Shown: positions 1 through 12,161 of the stretch, one piece after another
How positions within the stretch are numbered: the first letter of the stretch is position 1
How the letters are laid out: each line of letters begins with the position of its first letter
Assembly (NCBI GenBank): GCA_918026815.1
Contig: CAKJVC010000092.1
Span: forward strand, 620,001 to 684,000
DNA: 64,000 bases
From: Chalara sp. BL73
Lineage: Eukaryota > Ascomycota > Leotiomycetes > Helotiales
Direction of reading: 5' to 3'
Made by a program: the position numbers and the translations under genes
Notes under the pieces: generated by a model
Databases searched by the model: none
The model's input: the letters and a program-made list of their open reading frames with translations, nothing else
Told to the model about the DNA's origin: nothing

Positions 1-1855
1 TCGCAATCCACCCTTGATACCCATTCTTGCAACTCGCCTCGAGCGCCCAAACATATTCTGGCGTTCCGCCCACCCAATTCAACGGCTCAACCTTCTTTCC
101 TGGAATATTAGCTCCTTGATACCAACTTTTAGCCAACGGAAACAAGGTATTATCCCATTCTTCTCGCATTCGTCGACACCACTCATCCTGCGCCTCCTCT
201 TTCGCCTCAAAGTATGTGATTCCTTCTTCCGTCAATCCCTTCAGCGTAGACACAAGCCACTCCGCCTGGAATTGCGTACAACTGGGTCCGTTACTGAAAG
301 CCGTTGGCGCCTGTGGCCCATACAGGAAGAACATGTTTGGAAACTCTGACATGCTTATACCTACAGATGTTCGACAGCCATTCTTCCAATGATCGGCAAT
401 GGTTTGTCCGTTGGTGCCGCAAATGTTCAGTTGTGTCAGGCCGCCGGTGCTTGAGTCAAACCCAGTTGCAAGAATGATAACATCGACCTCGACGATTCTA
501 TTTTTGGTCTTAATTCCTTTCTCGGTGAATGAGACGATTGGATCTTCGTTTACGTCGATTATGTCGACGTGTGGTAAGTCTAGGACCTCATAGATATTTT
601 GCTCAAGCGATGGACGCTTGGTTCCCCAAGGGTGAGGTGCCTTTTGGGGGGCTAGAAGTTCTTGCTTCTTCGGACTGTCGAAGTCAGTACTTTTCCTGGA
701 GACAGAGTGGCGATTGTTTTTGTGGTGAAAATGGAGAGAACCACAGCTTTGAATGCTTTGGACGATTAAATAACCCGCGTTAACCTACTCAGAGATGCGC
801 TTTATGACAGTCTTCCGCCAGAACTTGTAAGCTTCGTCATTAGCTTTCAGATCTTTAAGCATGTCATTATAGTTATTGAGCCAAAATCTGAATCCGCCGA
901 TCTCGATGAGCGAAGCGTAGAATTTCTCACGCTCTTCAGGTGTGCTATTAACGTGGAGTCAGATTCACTGCCGAAATAGCCCGAAGCTAGCTATAGTATA
1001 TATTCGATACTCACTCATCAAATGTATTTTTTTCTTGGAACGTGAATGGAAATCCAGAAAATGTTGTCCGAAGCTTTTTAAACGTCTCCTCATATGTTCC
1101 ATCTTTCTTCTTCTGTTGCTCCTCGTCATTGTCTAGTGATCTTTGATGCATTGGAAGAGTATAATTGGGAGTACGCTGGAACACCGTCAAATGATCCACA
1201 ACGGGACCAACGGTTTGTGCGACCTGAATACCTGTGGCTCCGGTCCCGATCTGTGCCACCTTTTTACCTTTCATCCTGACGTCGTGCTGCGGCCAAACAG
1301 CAGTATGATAGATCTCACCCTTGAATTTATCGAACCCTTCAAAATTAGGTGTATAACGACGAGCCGCAAATCCTATACTAAGGATGAACCATCGGCAATA
1401 GATCTTCTCTCCACATGATGTCTCAACGAGCCACTGATTCCGGTCTTTATGAAAGACGGCGGCTTCAACATTCTTGTCGTACTCGATATCCTGACTTATG
1501 TTCCATTTCTTGTCCACATAATCAAAATACTGACGGATCTGTTTGCCGTTGGGATATCGTTCCTTGAATGTGAAGTCTTCCCATAGCTCTTTGTCAAAGA
1601 GTTGATAGAACGGTGTTTCTGAGTCGACTCGAGCTCCAGGCTACCTCAATGTCAGTTGCTGAGAGATTTGGAAAGCGACTTAGGCGTTAATACATAACAA
1701 TTCCAGTACCACACTCCACCACTTCGAGATCCTTTTTCGAGAATGGTGTACTTCAAGCCTATCTTGCGGAGCTTATTCACCATCGCGAAGGTACCGAAAC
1801 CGGCACCAACCAAAAGAACGTCCACTTCCCGTATGTCTGGTTCGGTAGAGCCCAT
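1..1855 (-). CDS. Baeyer-Villiger-type flavin monooxygenase, four exons, 3' end outside the window
   Basis: Class B FAD/NADPH monooxygenase, of the kind that inserts oxygen into ketones (cyclohexanone/cycloalkanone type); the substrate is not known. Exons by splice signals and frame: 1694-1855, 1015-1640, 789-944 and 1-674, with introns of 53, 70 and 114 bp. The start is ATG at 1855. The 539 visible residues show the FAD dinucleotide fold GAGFGT near residue 17, the BVMO fingerprint FKGEIYHTAVWP at 160-171 and the NADP fold GTGATG near 186. They also include ATGFDSSTGG and end in GYQGWIA, so probably only a few residues are missing. No stop or frameshift was found. The transporter and Zn2Cys6 gene next door suggest a shared catabolic or specialised pathway, which is an inference from proximity. 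Family assignment is firm; substrate is unassigned. Confidence 0.93.
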
Positions 1856-3752
1856 GATAGTATGAGAGATTTAAGATATACAGAAAAACCACTGATGCTT
1901 TAAAGGCAAGGTTTTCTCTCTGCTAAGGTGCCAAAGGCTAAAACAGATGACGACACTACTCTCAGGAGTTGATGAATAATGGTGATATAGTGTTGTACAC
2001 AAACTAGGCACGCTGATCTGCAAGTGACGTTCAACAGTACCAACTGAGGCTTCACTGCATGTAAGTTAGTCTGTTCCTTTTTGAATACTTCTGCAAATAG
2101 TTTGGTTGCTCAACAAGGATTGCACCGTGTTGAATCTTAAGCTGTGAGGGGACATATGCCACGGTAAAGTGACGATAAAATGATTGAAACGGCAGGTTCC
2201 TCCCTGCATTATGATTACGAAGATTAATTTCAAAGTTCCAACGTTGATTAGTATACTGTGCATAGGGTGTTGTACACGCGCTGCGGGGGTTTGAGCGGGG
2301 TACCCACCTCTTCGCCTCAATGGAGTTCTTCCGACGGGAGGAACCTTAAAAGAGTATGACGAAATTCGTATCGATCGGCATATCTTGTATCGAAAGATCA
2401 TGATTTGTTTATTTTGTGCCCTTCTGACTGGTGCTAGGCGCCTGACCATTAATAAGAAACATGGTGTTACTGGAATCAGTACCATGGTAACACACTTGCG
2501 TAATCTGGTAGGAGATTGTCGGGCTATGATCATTATACTAGGGTTGTGATCCAAAGGGAGTATATTTCAAAAGAGAGCTCTGATCCATCCTGCTGTAAAC
2601 TTCCTCAATCATCCAATTAAGAGTAGGGAATCGCCTAAAGCTTATGCTTTTCAGATATGAGAATGTAGTGTTTTTTTTTAATAATGTCATGGTTGTCACA
2701 TGATCACTACATGAGCATCTCGATTACAATATCTGTTTGGGATCATAATCACGTGACACGACCCTATATCTAAGGGAGATTCTTGTGAGCTCTACTTTCT
2801 TTCCTTAGTTTAGTATTCTCATAATTGAACCCTACTGTAGTTTGCAAAAGCGTTAGTACTGGCTTCGTGAAAAAAATTGATATGGCAGGTACCTAGGTAG
2901 TTACAGGGCTCCGAAGATATCTTTCAAGGATCTGGAACAACGAGCGCCACCTCAAACAAGCATTTTTCTACCCAAATTTTACTCCTAATCCGTGCTACCG
3001 AAGCCTCGATTACATCGCCGTAAGACCTCGATCATGCTGTTTATTGAAGCATCGCTATTGTTCGCACCTGGCAATTCGGATAGGCCTTCCAATGGATAGA
3101 TTGCTGGCTCCGCACGCGGTTGGCTCGTCTTAGCCGTCAGCGCTCTTCTAAGACGGCCTTGACCGTAGCTCATTTTTATCGTCGGTGCACGCTATTACTC
3201 GGTTTCTTTGAGCTTGTTAGTATCTCGACAGACCTCCCTAAGGATTCGTTGCGCTCTCGAGCCAATCTCGTAAGCATAGAGAAAGTTCAATGTACCTTTA
3301 GTAAGCCATTCTCGAAATTTATAAACACAGAGTGCATCATATTTGCAGTACGATAGGCACAATTGAGCTAACTTGCATATGCCACAATTAAGTGCATATC
3401 TTATTGCAAGCTCATATATGAATTTGGTAGGAATGAGGTTTTATGGCTAAATCTTGGCTACATAGGATCGAAATCTGGGGTTACATTTTGTCCAGATCAA
3501 AATCTTGGTCAGGTTGAATAGCACTGCATTGCAATGCATCCTTCACCTTCACAAGGCGTGAATAGGTACGGCAACTCTTCCCGCGAGTTAGAGTACCGGA
3601 CAGAATTTCTGGATTTGTCAAACTGTACCATTGCATCTTTGGATGTAGTAAACAAATTATGCAATGTGATGAGCATAGCACTCGGAGACAGACTGCAAAA
3701 TATATTGATAGAACTTCATGAGCGGCACAACTTATTCTGTATGAAAAACAAA
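1856..3752. other. intergenic: promoter side of the monooxygenase and 3' side of the transporter
   Basis: No gene is supported here. The longest open stretch (minus, 2066-2554) begins at TTG, has no family look and is Arg/Ser-rich without domain texture. A CACGTG palindrome lies near 2750 and a perfect 8 bp inverted repeat at 3126-3155. Poly-T and AT-rich tracts are scattered. Confidence 0.6.
3126..3155. repeat. short perfect inverted repeat (stem-loop)
   Basis: CGTCTTAG at 3126-3133 and its exact complement CTAAGACG at 3148-3155 are separated by 14 bases. It could fold as a hairpin in RNA or DNA. No function is evident. Confidence 0.5.
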
Positions 3753-5069
3753 TCATGCTTTCGCCATCAACTTTAGCCCAACCTGTTTACACCGGGAGAA
3801 CACAGTGAATAAAGTACCGGCGAGTAATGTGACGCCACAGAAGACGATAAGCCCCGAAAAACCACCATCTTGGGAGCTACTGATGGCGCCAGCGATTGGG
3901 CTTCCTACCAACGCGCCACACGCACTGACAACATACAAACTTCCTGTCCTCACGCCGAGAGTACGTATGTCGGGGGTCATACGCGCAACCATGGCGGGAA
4001 TTATAGAGAAGGTACAGCCCGAAGTGAAACCGTACAGTACCGCGAAAATGATAATACCGGCGTTGGAATGCACGGGAAGCCAGACCGCGAGGTTCAAGAT
4101 GCCGCCAAGCGTGGTGATGATGATGAAGATGTTGAAGACTCCGTACATGTCGCCAAAATGAGCCGGTACGATACGTCCGAAGGTCGAAGCCGCGTTGATG
4201 ATGGGTACGAGATAGCCCGCTAGGTTGGCGGACATCCCTTCGGTTTGTGCTTGCACAATAACAAAATTAAATGGGAGGAACCCGCCAAAAAAGATGAAGA
4301 AGGATCCGATCGTCAGAAGCAGGAAGGCGGGCTCGGTATATGGCACCAAAAAGTCCTTGAGCTTGAATGGTCTCCTTGTAGGCGGTAACCGGCTTTTGAC
4401 AGTCAAATTGCCAAGAACGAGAATCCCAAGCAGCATGAAAGCGATGACTCGCATCGTCCAGCCAAAACCAATCTCACTCACAAGGCGGTTGACCATGATT
4501 GGTAAAATGATGCCTCCGATGCTTGACCCGGCCACCATGATTCCAATTGCAAGAGCGCGGTGGCGCAGGAACCAGCTTGCAGCAGCGGTCATGGACGGGT
4601 AAAAGAGAAAGCTGCATCCAATTGCGCTGCATATCGATTGGGAGAGGAAGATCTGGTAATAATCTTTCGAAATTGACGTCATCATTAGTCCAAAAATGTG
4701 GAGGAAGGATCCGATCAGGATAGGTATCCTAGGCCCGAAGTCGTCCGTTACCTTGCCCACTACTGGAGCCCAGAAAAACATCATGAAGGACTCGGTGGAG
4801 GGGATCCACGCTATGGTGCTGGACGAGTAGTTACGAAGTTGATGCATCTGGTAGTAGTCCTGGAATATGCCAATGCCTGCGTGATGTTAATAATAAAGTC
4901 CTGCATCCTAATTCAGGGGCTGCTTACAATTGATCCAGCCAAAGCTGGCAAAAATTGTGCAGAAGCCGCCGACTACGACAAGCCATGCTTCTAATCCGCC
5001 ATCTGGGAATGTGTTTGTATCTGGCTCTTTGGCAACTGAAACTTCCCTCTCGTCGAGCTTTTCAGACAT
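3753..5069 (-). CDS. MFS monocarboxylate-type (MCT/SLC16-like) transporter, two exons
   Basis: Integral plasma-membrane permease of the fungal monocarboxylate-transporter-like branch of the major facilitator superfamily. Exons are 4928-5069 and 3753-4876, joined across a 51 bp intron (4877-4927) with a clean GTAAGC donor; the product is 421 residues. The ATG at 5069 opens a short hydrophilic N-terminus ([12 protein letters not shown]). It is followed by the family signature region [14 protein letters not shown], in which an acidic residue and Gly precede the first membrane segment, and by some 12 hydrophobic segments. Family-typical pieces include [18 protein letters not shown] and a central loop between the two halves. 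It is transcribed away from the Zn2Cys6 regulator and towards the monooxygenase, so the two may share control. The substrate (carboxylate, sugar acid or metabolite efflux) cannot be read from sequence. Confidence 0.9.
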
Positions 5070-5745
5070 GATATCAGATGTTATTGTCAGGAAACTGTGT
5101 TCTTCAAAAGCGAGTACTGGCTTGCGATATGATCCTCCTTTATATCATTTAGATATCGATAACGAGCCGGCTGTGCGGAACTATGAGTGCAGCACCTGGT
5201 AGTGAGCTCGAAGGATACGACCCAAACAGGTACTGTAGAGATTGAATAATAAGCCCAGGTCAAAATATAAGCCCCCTTATTTATAAGCTGGGGGTGTATC
5301 ATCCAAATTTTACGGTAATGGAAGAAGCTGAGAAGAGCATCCTTAGACACATAAGTCGGCAGGGCACAGAGGCCTGAGACCTTAAAAGGCCGAAGCACGC
5401 TTTCACACATCCTAGAGTCCGAGTCGCTCAAGCAGCGGAGACGGTTGGCCAGAATTGCCTCGCTGAGCGAAGATCTTAAAACAGCCCTGGACAGAAGCTC
5501 GAAAAATATCACCATTTTGGGCTTAGCGCTATCTGCTCACCGCATCTGGCTCGGCTTCGGCTACGGGGAGGAAAGAATCAGTAATGATTGCTTCTAGAGT
5601 CACAGCAAAACATGGATTTCGTTCTATTCCGCTCCTCACTATATTCTTTTCATGTGTTTTAAGGTTACTCTATTGGGCTGCCAGCATTTTCCAAGACGAG
5701 CTCTGCAGGTGAGAAGCAATCAAGTTGATCAGCATTGAGAGCAAC
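5070..5745. promoter_or_regulatory. bidirectional promoter between the transporter and the Zn2Cys6 regulator
   Basis: The 676 bp between the transporter start (5069, minus) and the regulator start (5746, plus) must hold both promoters. I see no gene in it; the 5087-5515 minus open stretch lacks domain character. Direct and inverted CGG or CCG copies are present but not arranged as a convincing zinc-cluster operator. Confidence 0.55.
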
Positions 5746-7420
5746 ATGGTTGGAGTTGCTGGCAAGTCAAAGGCTTGTAAAGAATGTAAAAGAAGACGGG
5801 TGAAATGCGGGCTTGAGCGGCCACGATGCCTTCGATGCACCAAAGCCAAACTTCGATGCTCAGGTTATGCAAATGACATCATCTTCGTCAACAGGACACA
5901 ACAGGATCCCTCTATCACAGCTTCGTTTGTTATTGCGAACGTAAAGCAAGCAAGCCTTGCCCAGCAAGAGAGCGATACAGAACCGTCAATGAAAACGCAA
6001 CTTAGTATGCTGACAGAACTACTGCATGACCCTTTTGAGTCAGGTCCACGATATCGCGCGATAGCATTCGACATACTTCGAAAGCTGTACCTTCCACAGC
6101 CGGGCCCGAATGAAGATGTCGCAAGTGCTAGATGTTCTTCGTGGGTCGGGGCAGTATGTGCACCTGGCGGCATCTGCTTGACTCTTGACCATGCCCTTCT
6201 TGCCTTCTGCACAACTATGGTCTATGTTACGCAGACCGGGGATACTTCGTTAGAACAGGCGCTAGAAGTTTACAATGATGCCTTATCACGACTGTCAAGG
6301 GAATTACAGCATGACCAAAGCACAGGCGAGGAAATCGATCGCCTTCTTGCAGCAATAGTGGTTCTCTCTGTTTGTGAGGTTCGAGGGAGCTATCATGACC
6401 ACAACAATCCTCTGTTACTAACAATATTCGCAGCTATTTATCTGCTCCTCGGATGAAAGTTGGCGTGCACATGTCCAGGGTATCGCTCAAATTTTACGGT
6501 TGAAAGGACAGTACGAGGTGCCTACGTCGCCTTCCTACGACTGGTCTAGGCTCTGTTCACGGCTTCGGGTTATGACGGTGAGTGAATGCGAGCATGAGCT
6601 CAGGTATTTCGATCTAACAATAGTCGTCAAGGGTCTCACAGAGCTCGCCAAAAGACGAAAGAGCTCCTTGACGAATGACCAGTGGCGCGCAGTCATGTCT
6701 GCAAAGATGGATTTGGATCCGTTCGATGAGCTCATTGATATTGCTTCGGATTTGCCGGTACTTTTCGAAGAAGCAGATATGTTGGTTGCGAGCAAGCATT
6801 TATCTAGCCGTCGGAATACAGCTATCCTAACAGCGATGGTCAATACGGCTGCAAATCTCTATTCATGGCAGCGTAAGCACTGTTCTCAATTCTCTAGGCA
6901 AATATACCAAGCGGTGCCTTCTCGTCTACACAACCCATCTGATGACCAGTATGATAATAATCTCTACCCATTCGCCTTGCAATTCGCATCGCTTCACGTC
7001 GCAAGCTACTTTACGCTCTCCTGGGGAATTTTATTGCAGACTCTTGCAAGCATTCTCCGCTTCCTCAACGCGGCCCCCGGAAGTAACATCTATTCTCCAG
7101 CCATTGACGAACTCAGTTCTAATTTCACGTCCCAAATGAAAGACAGCCACATCCTTGAGGGATTTGTGCATAATCCTACCAGCTCTATCAGACATGAAGC
7201 TGACAAGCTTGCGCGCTACCTATGTCTAAGTATTGAATACTGTCACCGCATCGACATGGGAGCTCTAGGCCCTCAGACAACGACCTATTCGCAGTGGATT
7301 ATACGTTCATATTACGAAGATGTTGGGGCTGAAAGGGAACTTACATGGTGCCTGAATATCAACAAGATGACTGGTCCAGGTTCAAGGTGTGGAATTAAGA
7401 TGATGGCGTTCCAGGGGTGA
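5746..7420 (+). CDS. Zn2Cys6 fungal transcription factor
   Basis: Nuclear DNA-binding regulator. The zinc cluster is at the extreme N-terminus, C11-x2-C14-x6-C21-x6-C28-x2-C31-x6-C38, followed by a basic linker and a long fungal-TF middle region. The ATG at 5746 is chosen because the upstream in-frame TTG at 5725 is not a normal fungal start. Intron 1 is 6379-6433: it restores the family-typical CELF-x-CSSDESWRAHVQG stretch. Intron 2 (6578-6631, 54 bp, CTAAC branch) is likely; because its length is divisible by three it would read through in frame if retained, adding 18 residues. With both removed the protein is 521 residues and ends in the family-like GPGSRCGIKMMAF. It is divergent from the transporter and therefore a candidate local regulator of the transporter/monooxygenase pair; that role is inferred. 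Confidence 0.9.
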
Positions 7421-7845
7421 CTCTACCAGAATGTAAACGTACAATCGGGGTCTACTTCATTTTAAACAGCTTCTTGAGCTTGCCTACTATCAATCTTGCA
7501 GCTCGCATGCCTGCCATCACAGTGAGCTCCCAAGCCGTTAACATTGTAATGCTTGTATTGTTGTCTATAAACTCAAGGTTCCGATCGAATGAGGTCAAGA
7601 AATGCTGCTGTTTGACATCTTGTCTCTTACGGCGTGATTATATTGTTTCTATGAAATGCCCAAAACCTAACACCGCGACTTTATTCTTTACGGCATATCT
7701 CCATCTATTGTCAATCGTGACATAGCAACTTGCTTAAATCACGACTTCGAAATAATCCAACAGGAATAGGCTCTTTGGCCTAGCTAGCCAGGGGTAGAAG
7801 TTACAAATGCTCTAGTTCAAAAGGCAAGCGGTTTTTTTTATTTCA

Positions 7846-8211
7846 GCTAAACGCGCTTGCCGGTTTATTCACGAAGGACTATTGGTCAATGCCAATGACA
7901 AATTACTTGTACTCCTTCAGAGCAGTACTGCTGATATAACGCCAGAAGAACATCCCGATAGGATTTATTTTGCTGCCTTGCAGAATTCTGCGCAAGCAGT
8001 CGTTAGTGAGCTAGACTGGAAAAAGGCTTGCGAGATCTTGTAAAATATTCTTAGAAGTGTTGTCACTTTTGTCCATAAGACGAGAATACCACCTAGATGC
8101 TGTACAAATTACTATGATGTATTACTGCGCAGCGCTTTTGAAGAAGCTAGATGACGAAGGTGAACGAGGCGTAAGCATTGGCATAATAAGAAAAAAGCTG
8201 TAACTATGTTC
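7846..8211 (+). pseudogene. decayed coding remnant of unknown family
   Basis: Two coding-looking segments in different frames sit where no intact gene exists. The first starts right after a TTTCAG acceptor-like sequence (about 7842) and reads 70 or so residues including LLVNANDKLLVLLQ, TPEEHPDRIYFAALQ and ELDWKKACEIL before a TAA. The second, shifted in frame from about 8050, reads LEVLSLLSIRREYHLDAVQ then CAALLKKLDDEGERG before a stop. The amphipathic helical texture and lack of repeats suggest a real protein once stood here. The 5' exons are gone and the two pieces need a frameshift or an unrecognised intron. I cannot name the family. The flanks 7421-7840 and 8212-8465 show nothing else. 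Confidence 0.4.
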
Positions 8212-8469
8212 CGGCCTATAGGTCTTTCTGGCTTATAGATACAAGATCCTGCCTAAGGTTGAGAGTCTGAACAGAAGTAGGTGTATCATGTATAACCAAG
8301 ATCCCGATAACAAGAATGAGAATACTAATTGAATTCGGCACAAAGCTCTTATCCTAAGAAATGCTATCTACTTATAAGCCTCGTGCTGCCCTTGGATCCA
8401 TTACGTGATTTGTTTGCAGGATCCCGTAACTAGCTAACTGACTCACATATTACTCCATATAATAATAGT

Positions 8470-8665
8470 GCAAGATCTCAGGAGACACAACACTCTTAGG
8501 TCTCTGGAGCCCCTTAGGACGTTCTTTCCCGGGATTTGTGATCCTCCTGGGGCTGCCCGCCCCAGGTCTTTATTCCGTCCTGGGACCGCTTACTGCCTCA
8601 GGACTGGTGGTTGTAACGGCACCTTACAATTTAAGCCATATTTGTTTGAATAAACTTACTCATCA
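8470..8665. mobile_element. possible solo LTR or repeat fragment with a strong hairpin
   Basis: This GC-richer island in AT-rich DNA starts TGCAAGATCT and ends near CTCATCATCA, a TG...CA outline. It contains a perfect stem CCTGGGGC (8546-8553) / GCCCCAGG (8559-8566) with a five-base loop. No target-site duplication was found, so an LTR origin is only a suggestion. Confidence 0.25.
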
Positions 8666-10078
8666 TCAAACCAGGGTTTTACAAATAAGCAGAAGATACT
8701 TTTCCGGTTCACTTCAAACTAACCACCCTTCCTTTCTGGTACAAATGAGAAAGGAGAGTTGTTAACTGAGATGCAGGTGCAGGCTATTATTGTGGCATAT
8801 TTTCGTCCTATATATATCAACCATCTGCTTTGACATGCGTATGTAGCATTGATGCGGTTCTAAATTTACTTGCGGATTGTCAATACTAGTGAACGACTGA
8901 AAACGGATGGTTGAGATACTACACTGTATTGTCGATTATTCTTTCAAGCCAATCAGCAACAATAATGACAGTAAATTTCACAAGATAGGATTGAACGGCC
9001 AGCTTTAGAAGAGAATGTGGTCAAGGATGTTGCGGATGAGAGCAGTAAGGCGTCAGGCATATTTGCTTGGCCAACAAAGCGATATGTATTATGATAGAAG
9101 ACAGCTTGGTTTTGAAAGAACTATGAAAGACGGAGAAGCCCGCGACTTCAGGAATAAATGGTATAGCTGAGTGAACGAGGATTGACAGATACTCAATAAG
9201 GTACTCTACACAAGTTTCTGGCTCACGCTAACGATGCTTTGCTAACACAGAAAAATTTAGCAGAGCCTCTCTCCACTTGGTTTAGGATCGGGCTGCTTCG
9301 GCGATTTGCGCATATTGCATCCAACAAGCGCTGTGTATCTATTTGGAATAATTATTAAGTTTGGAGATGGGTAAGATTTACATTGACGTCCACAGTAACC
9401 AGTCAAGAGATAGGTAGCAGACCAGACTTCAAGTTAAAGGATAATTTTGAGTCAAAAAGTGCACGCTCAAAGAACGGCTTCTTGCTACGTGGATGTACTT
9501 TTCGCTAATGTAATACGTCTTTCGGAGCACAGAAGCATCCACGCCTAAAAACCATCACATGGAGAGCTTTAAAACATATGATGAACAATGACATTGCAAG
9601 ATTAATAAAATTTGTGAAGAGAATAACAGCTCCTGTATTGGAAAGTCTGTATTATAACCAGTTATGCATCCAGAGCTCAACATAGCTATCCCTATCTTCA
9701 GATGGCAGGGAGTTTGGTCTCCGTACCATTTCGACCTGTTGTGGTGTGTAGAGTTATACAATAGTCAAGGTATGCGGCTTAGGAAGGCTGTTCGGCCTAA
9801 GCGCACCTATGCCAATTGGGGGCATAATAACTTATGCGCTTGATACTTCAGACTACACGTGAAACAGAATCCCGTAGCATAGACAATATAAATTTTAAAC
9901 TCGTTCTCTGGATTGACCTTCGCTTGAAAGCTTCAAGTGCCAATTCTCAGGGGTTCCGGATTGACAGGGGGTAAGGACTAAACTAGTCCCCTTTTGCTAA
10001 GCGCCGTCGACCTCATCTCAATCGCGACTCTGTTTACAGTTATCACACCCAATACGACTCTGCATATACAGCAATTGA
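8666..10078. other. intergenic, AT-rich, no gene seen
   Basis: No open frame longer than about 70 codons with coding texture and no RNA gene recognised. A TATA-like AATATAAATTTT stretch lies near 9886, about 200 bases before the Whi2-like reading frame, and may belong to its promoter or 5' leader. Confidence 0.5.
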
Positions 10079-10102
10079 GACAGCGGAACATTTTCGACCT
10101 AT

Positions 10103-11631
10103 GTGAATGATATTAGGCGGTTCGCGAATCTAGCAATCACGTTGTCAAATACTCAAAACGACGAGCAGGCGCGCTGCTCGAAGCCGGGGGATCATCGAAG
10201 CTACTCACCACCTCGATATCCATCCTCAGAACCGTCACGTTCTGCCCCTGCCTCTCCCCCGCCCACTTTCTCGTCTTTATATACCTCCAATACTGAAGCC
10301 TTAGCGGCATACAATACAGCTGTCACCGAGGCTGGCGCATCGGCTTCAGTTCCAGCATACGAATCGCACCATCCTTCAAGCTCGTCTCAAGACGTTGTCG
10401 CAGACACAAAGGCAGCTTTACCCCAGGACACAAAGGGAGAGGCATCTAAAAAGGACGAGGACAGCGAACCACCACCAGCTTATTCGGAAGGCTCCAGTCC
10501 ACTCGAATCATTTACATATGTGATGGCGGCCGCAGGAGGAGCTGCGAGTATAATTACTCAAGTACAACAAGGTGGCGCGCCACCAATTAATACGCTTGGT
10601 GGTTTGTACTCTGGATCCTATGTTGCATACAAGTTTTAACCTTTATTAGATGTCGGCGCAGATGAGAATATCACTATGGACCTTCGGTATGAGAGATCGA
10701 TAAAGTAGGGAAGGCAGACTAATTTTGCTCTAGGGGCCAACGATTCACCTTATCAAGAGATGAACTGCTTACACTCCCTGAATTTGTCCTCCTATCGCTT
10801 TTCCCTAATGGATTGTTGCCTGACGGGAACCTAAATACATATCAAGAAGGCGATGCCTTTCAAGTTGATGTTAGTAATCTAAATATCATTCGTCATTTAT
10901 TGCAAAATCTAGATTTCTATATAACTAACATAAATTCTCAGTATGATCCAGCATCACTTCAATATATGCTAGAATTCTTCCGAACGGTCGCACAGACAAT
11001 ACCGTCTGGAGGAAATTCGCCTTCAACAAGTCCAGAGGCGGACGCAGTGCCAATCGAGCCAATGGCAGGGTCAGCGAGGGAGATGCTTCAAGATCGGGCA
11101 GGAATAATTGTGTTGAGAGAGGATCTGGATTTTTATGTGATACCCCCACGAGCAGATATCGAACAGACGGAAATGATAGAGGTGAAAAGAGCAGCTGGCA
11201 AAAAGCTTTTGAAACAAGACGGCATTTTCTCTGGTTTGAGAAAAAGCGAAGAAACAGGAACAACTGAACAGCACTTAATTGAAATGTTGACAGCAGGGTA
11301 AGCGGTCTCCTAAATAATCGAGATGAGCTTCGCTAACCAAGCAAGGGGTTTCAACCATGATGACCACTGGGGCCACCGCGCAAATGAACCAAATAAAGCC
11401 GTCATCTGCAGTCTCGCGCTTGCTAGATTACGCACTGACATCCGCACTGGCGAGATGGGAAGTAATGCCGTAGGGATGGCACAGAAGCTACTTCTCTTCT
11501 GGAGGAAACCGGCGCGACGATGCTGGTGGGAAGGCGTCGAGCTAGATGGGGTCGAAGGCGTGGAAGGGAAGTTGAAGGTGTGGATCAGGAGAGTGTGGAC
11601 GCTGGAGATGAGCGTCATCGGCTTACGCTAA
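10103..11631 (+). CDS. Whi2-like BTB/POZ-fold stress regulator (5' end unresolved)
   Basis: Matches the fungal Whi2 family, which works with Psr-type phosphatases in general stress response and nutrient/TOR signalling (family knowledge). Exons: open frame to 10601, then 10650-10686, 10734-10869, 10942-11297 and 11346-11631, with introns of 48, 47, 72 and 48 bp. The N-terminus is Pro/Ser-rich and low-complexity (YSPPRYPSSEPS, ASPPPTFSSLYTSN). The BTB-like domain follows (DLRG-QRFTLSRDELLTLPEFVLLSLFPNG, then YDPASLQYMLEFFR), then the conserved REDLDFYVIPPRAD, the AVICSLALARLRTDIR stretch and the C-terminal WIRRVWTLEMSVIGLR. The reading frame is open back to 10079 but contains no ATG before residue ~140. 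The real start must therefore lie in an upstream exon I could not fix, or be non-AUG. Confidence 0.85.
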
Positions 11632-12161
11632 GACCTACAACCTTTTTCTTTAAACTGCTTCGCAAGCGCTAATCAACGATACGATCTTGTCGTGTTCCAA
11701 TCATGAGCGTGGTTTTCATTTGTCACATGGCTCGTCGTCTTCGTCGTGGGCTTGTATTGGCGTGGTGTTATGCTGGAGGGCTGCTTTTTCTTCTTGACGG
11801 ACTGGGAACCTGGTAGCTGTATACAATTGAAAAGTCTCTCAGCATAGTATCATAGAGAATGTACGTACACGGCATTATAATGCTTCGATTGTATATAGAG
11901 GTTTGCCAATTACCTTAAGGAGCACGGATTCACAACTATCTCAGATGACCTTCCTGACTATGCAAAGTTAGTGGGTGAGCACAGCCTGAAGTAATCAAAG
12001 TACACCAAATACGACCTGGACTTTCTAGCCTTAAGCTGACGCAAAATATCACCATCACAAGAAACATAAGCCATTTAACATATCATATAACGCTACCGGT
12101 GCTCATAATGTGTGCATTGCAGTTCCGAAGTATCTATACCCGTTAAGCAATCGAAATCCAT
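11632..12161. other. intergenic between two convergent genes
   Basis: Convergent 3' flanks of the Whi2-like gene (plus) and elongation factor 1-beta (minus), 530 bp. No ORF or RNA gene is supported; it presumably holds both 3' UTRs and polyadenylation sites. Confidence 0.6.

Noticed and set aside
2066..2554. 162-codon minus-strand open frame
   Set aside because: Starts with TTG, has no ATG-led model or domain, and lies in a promoter-like spacer.
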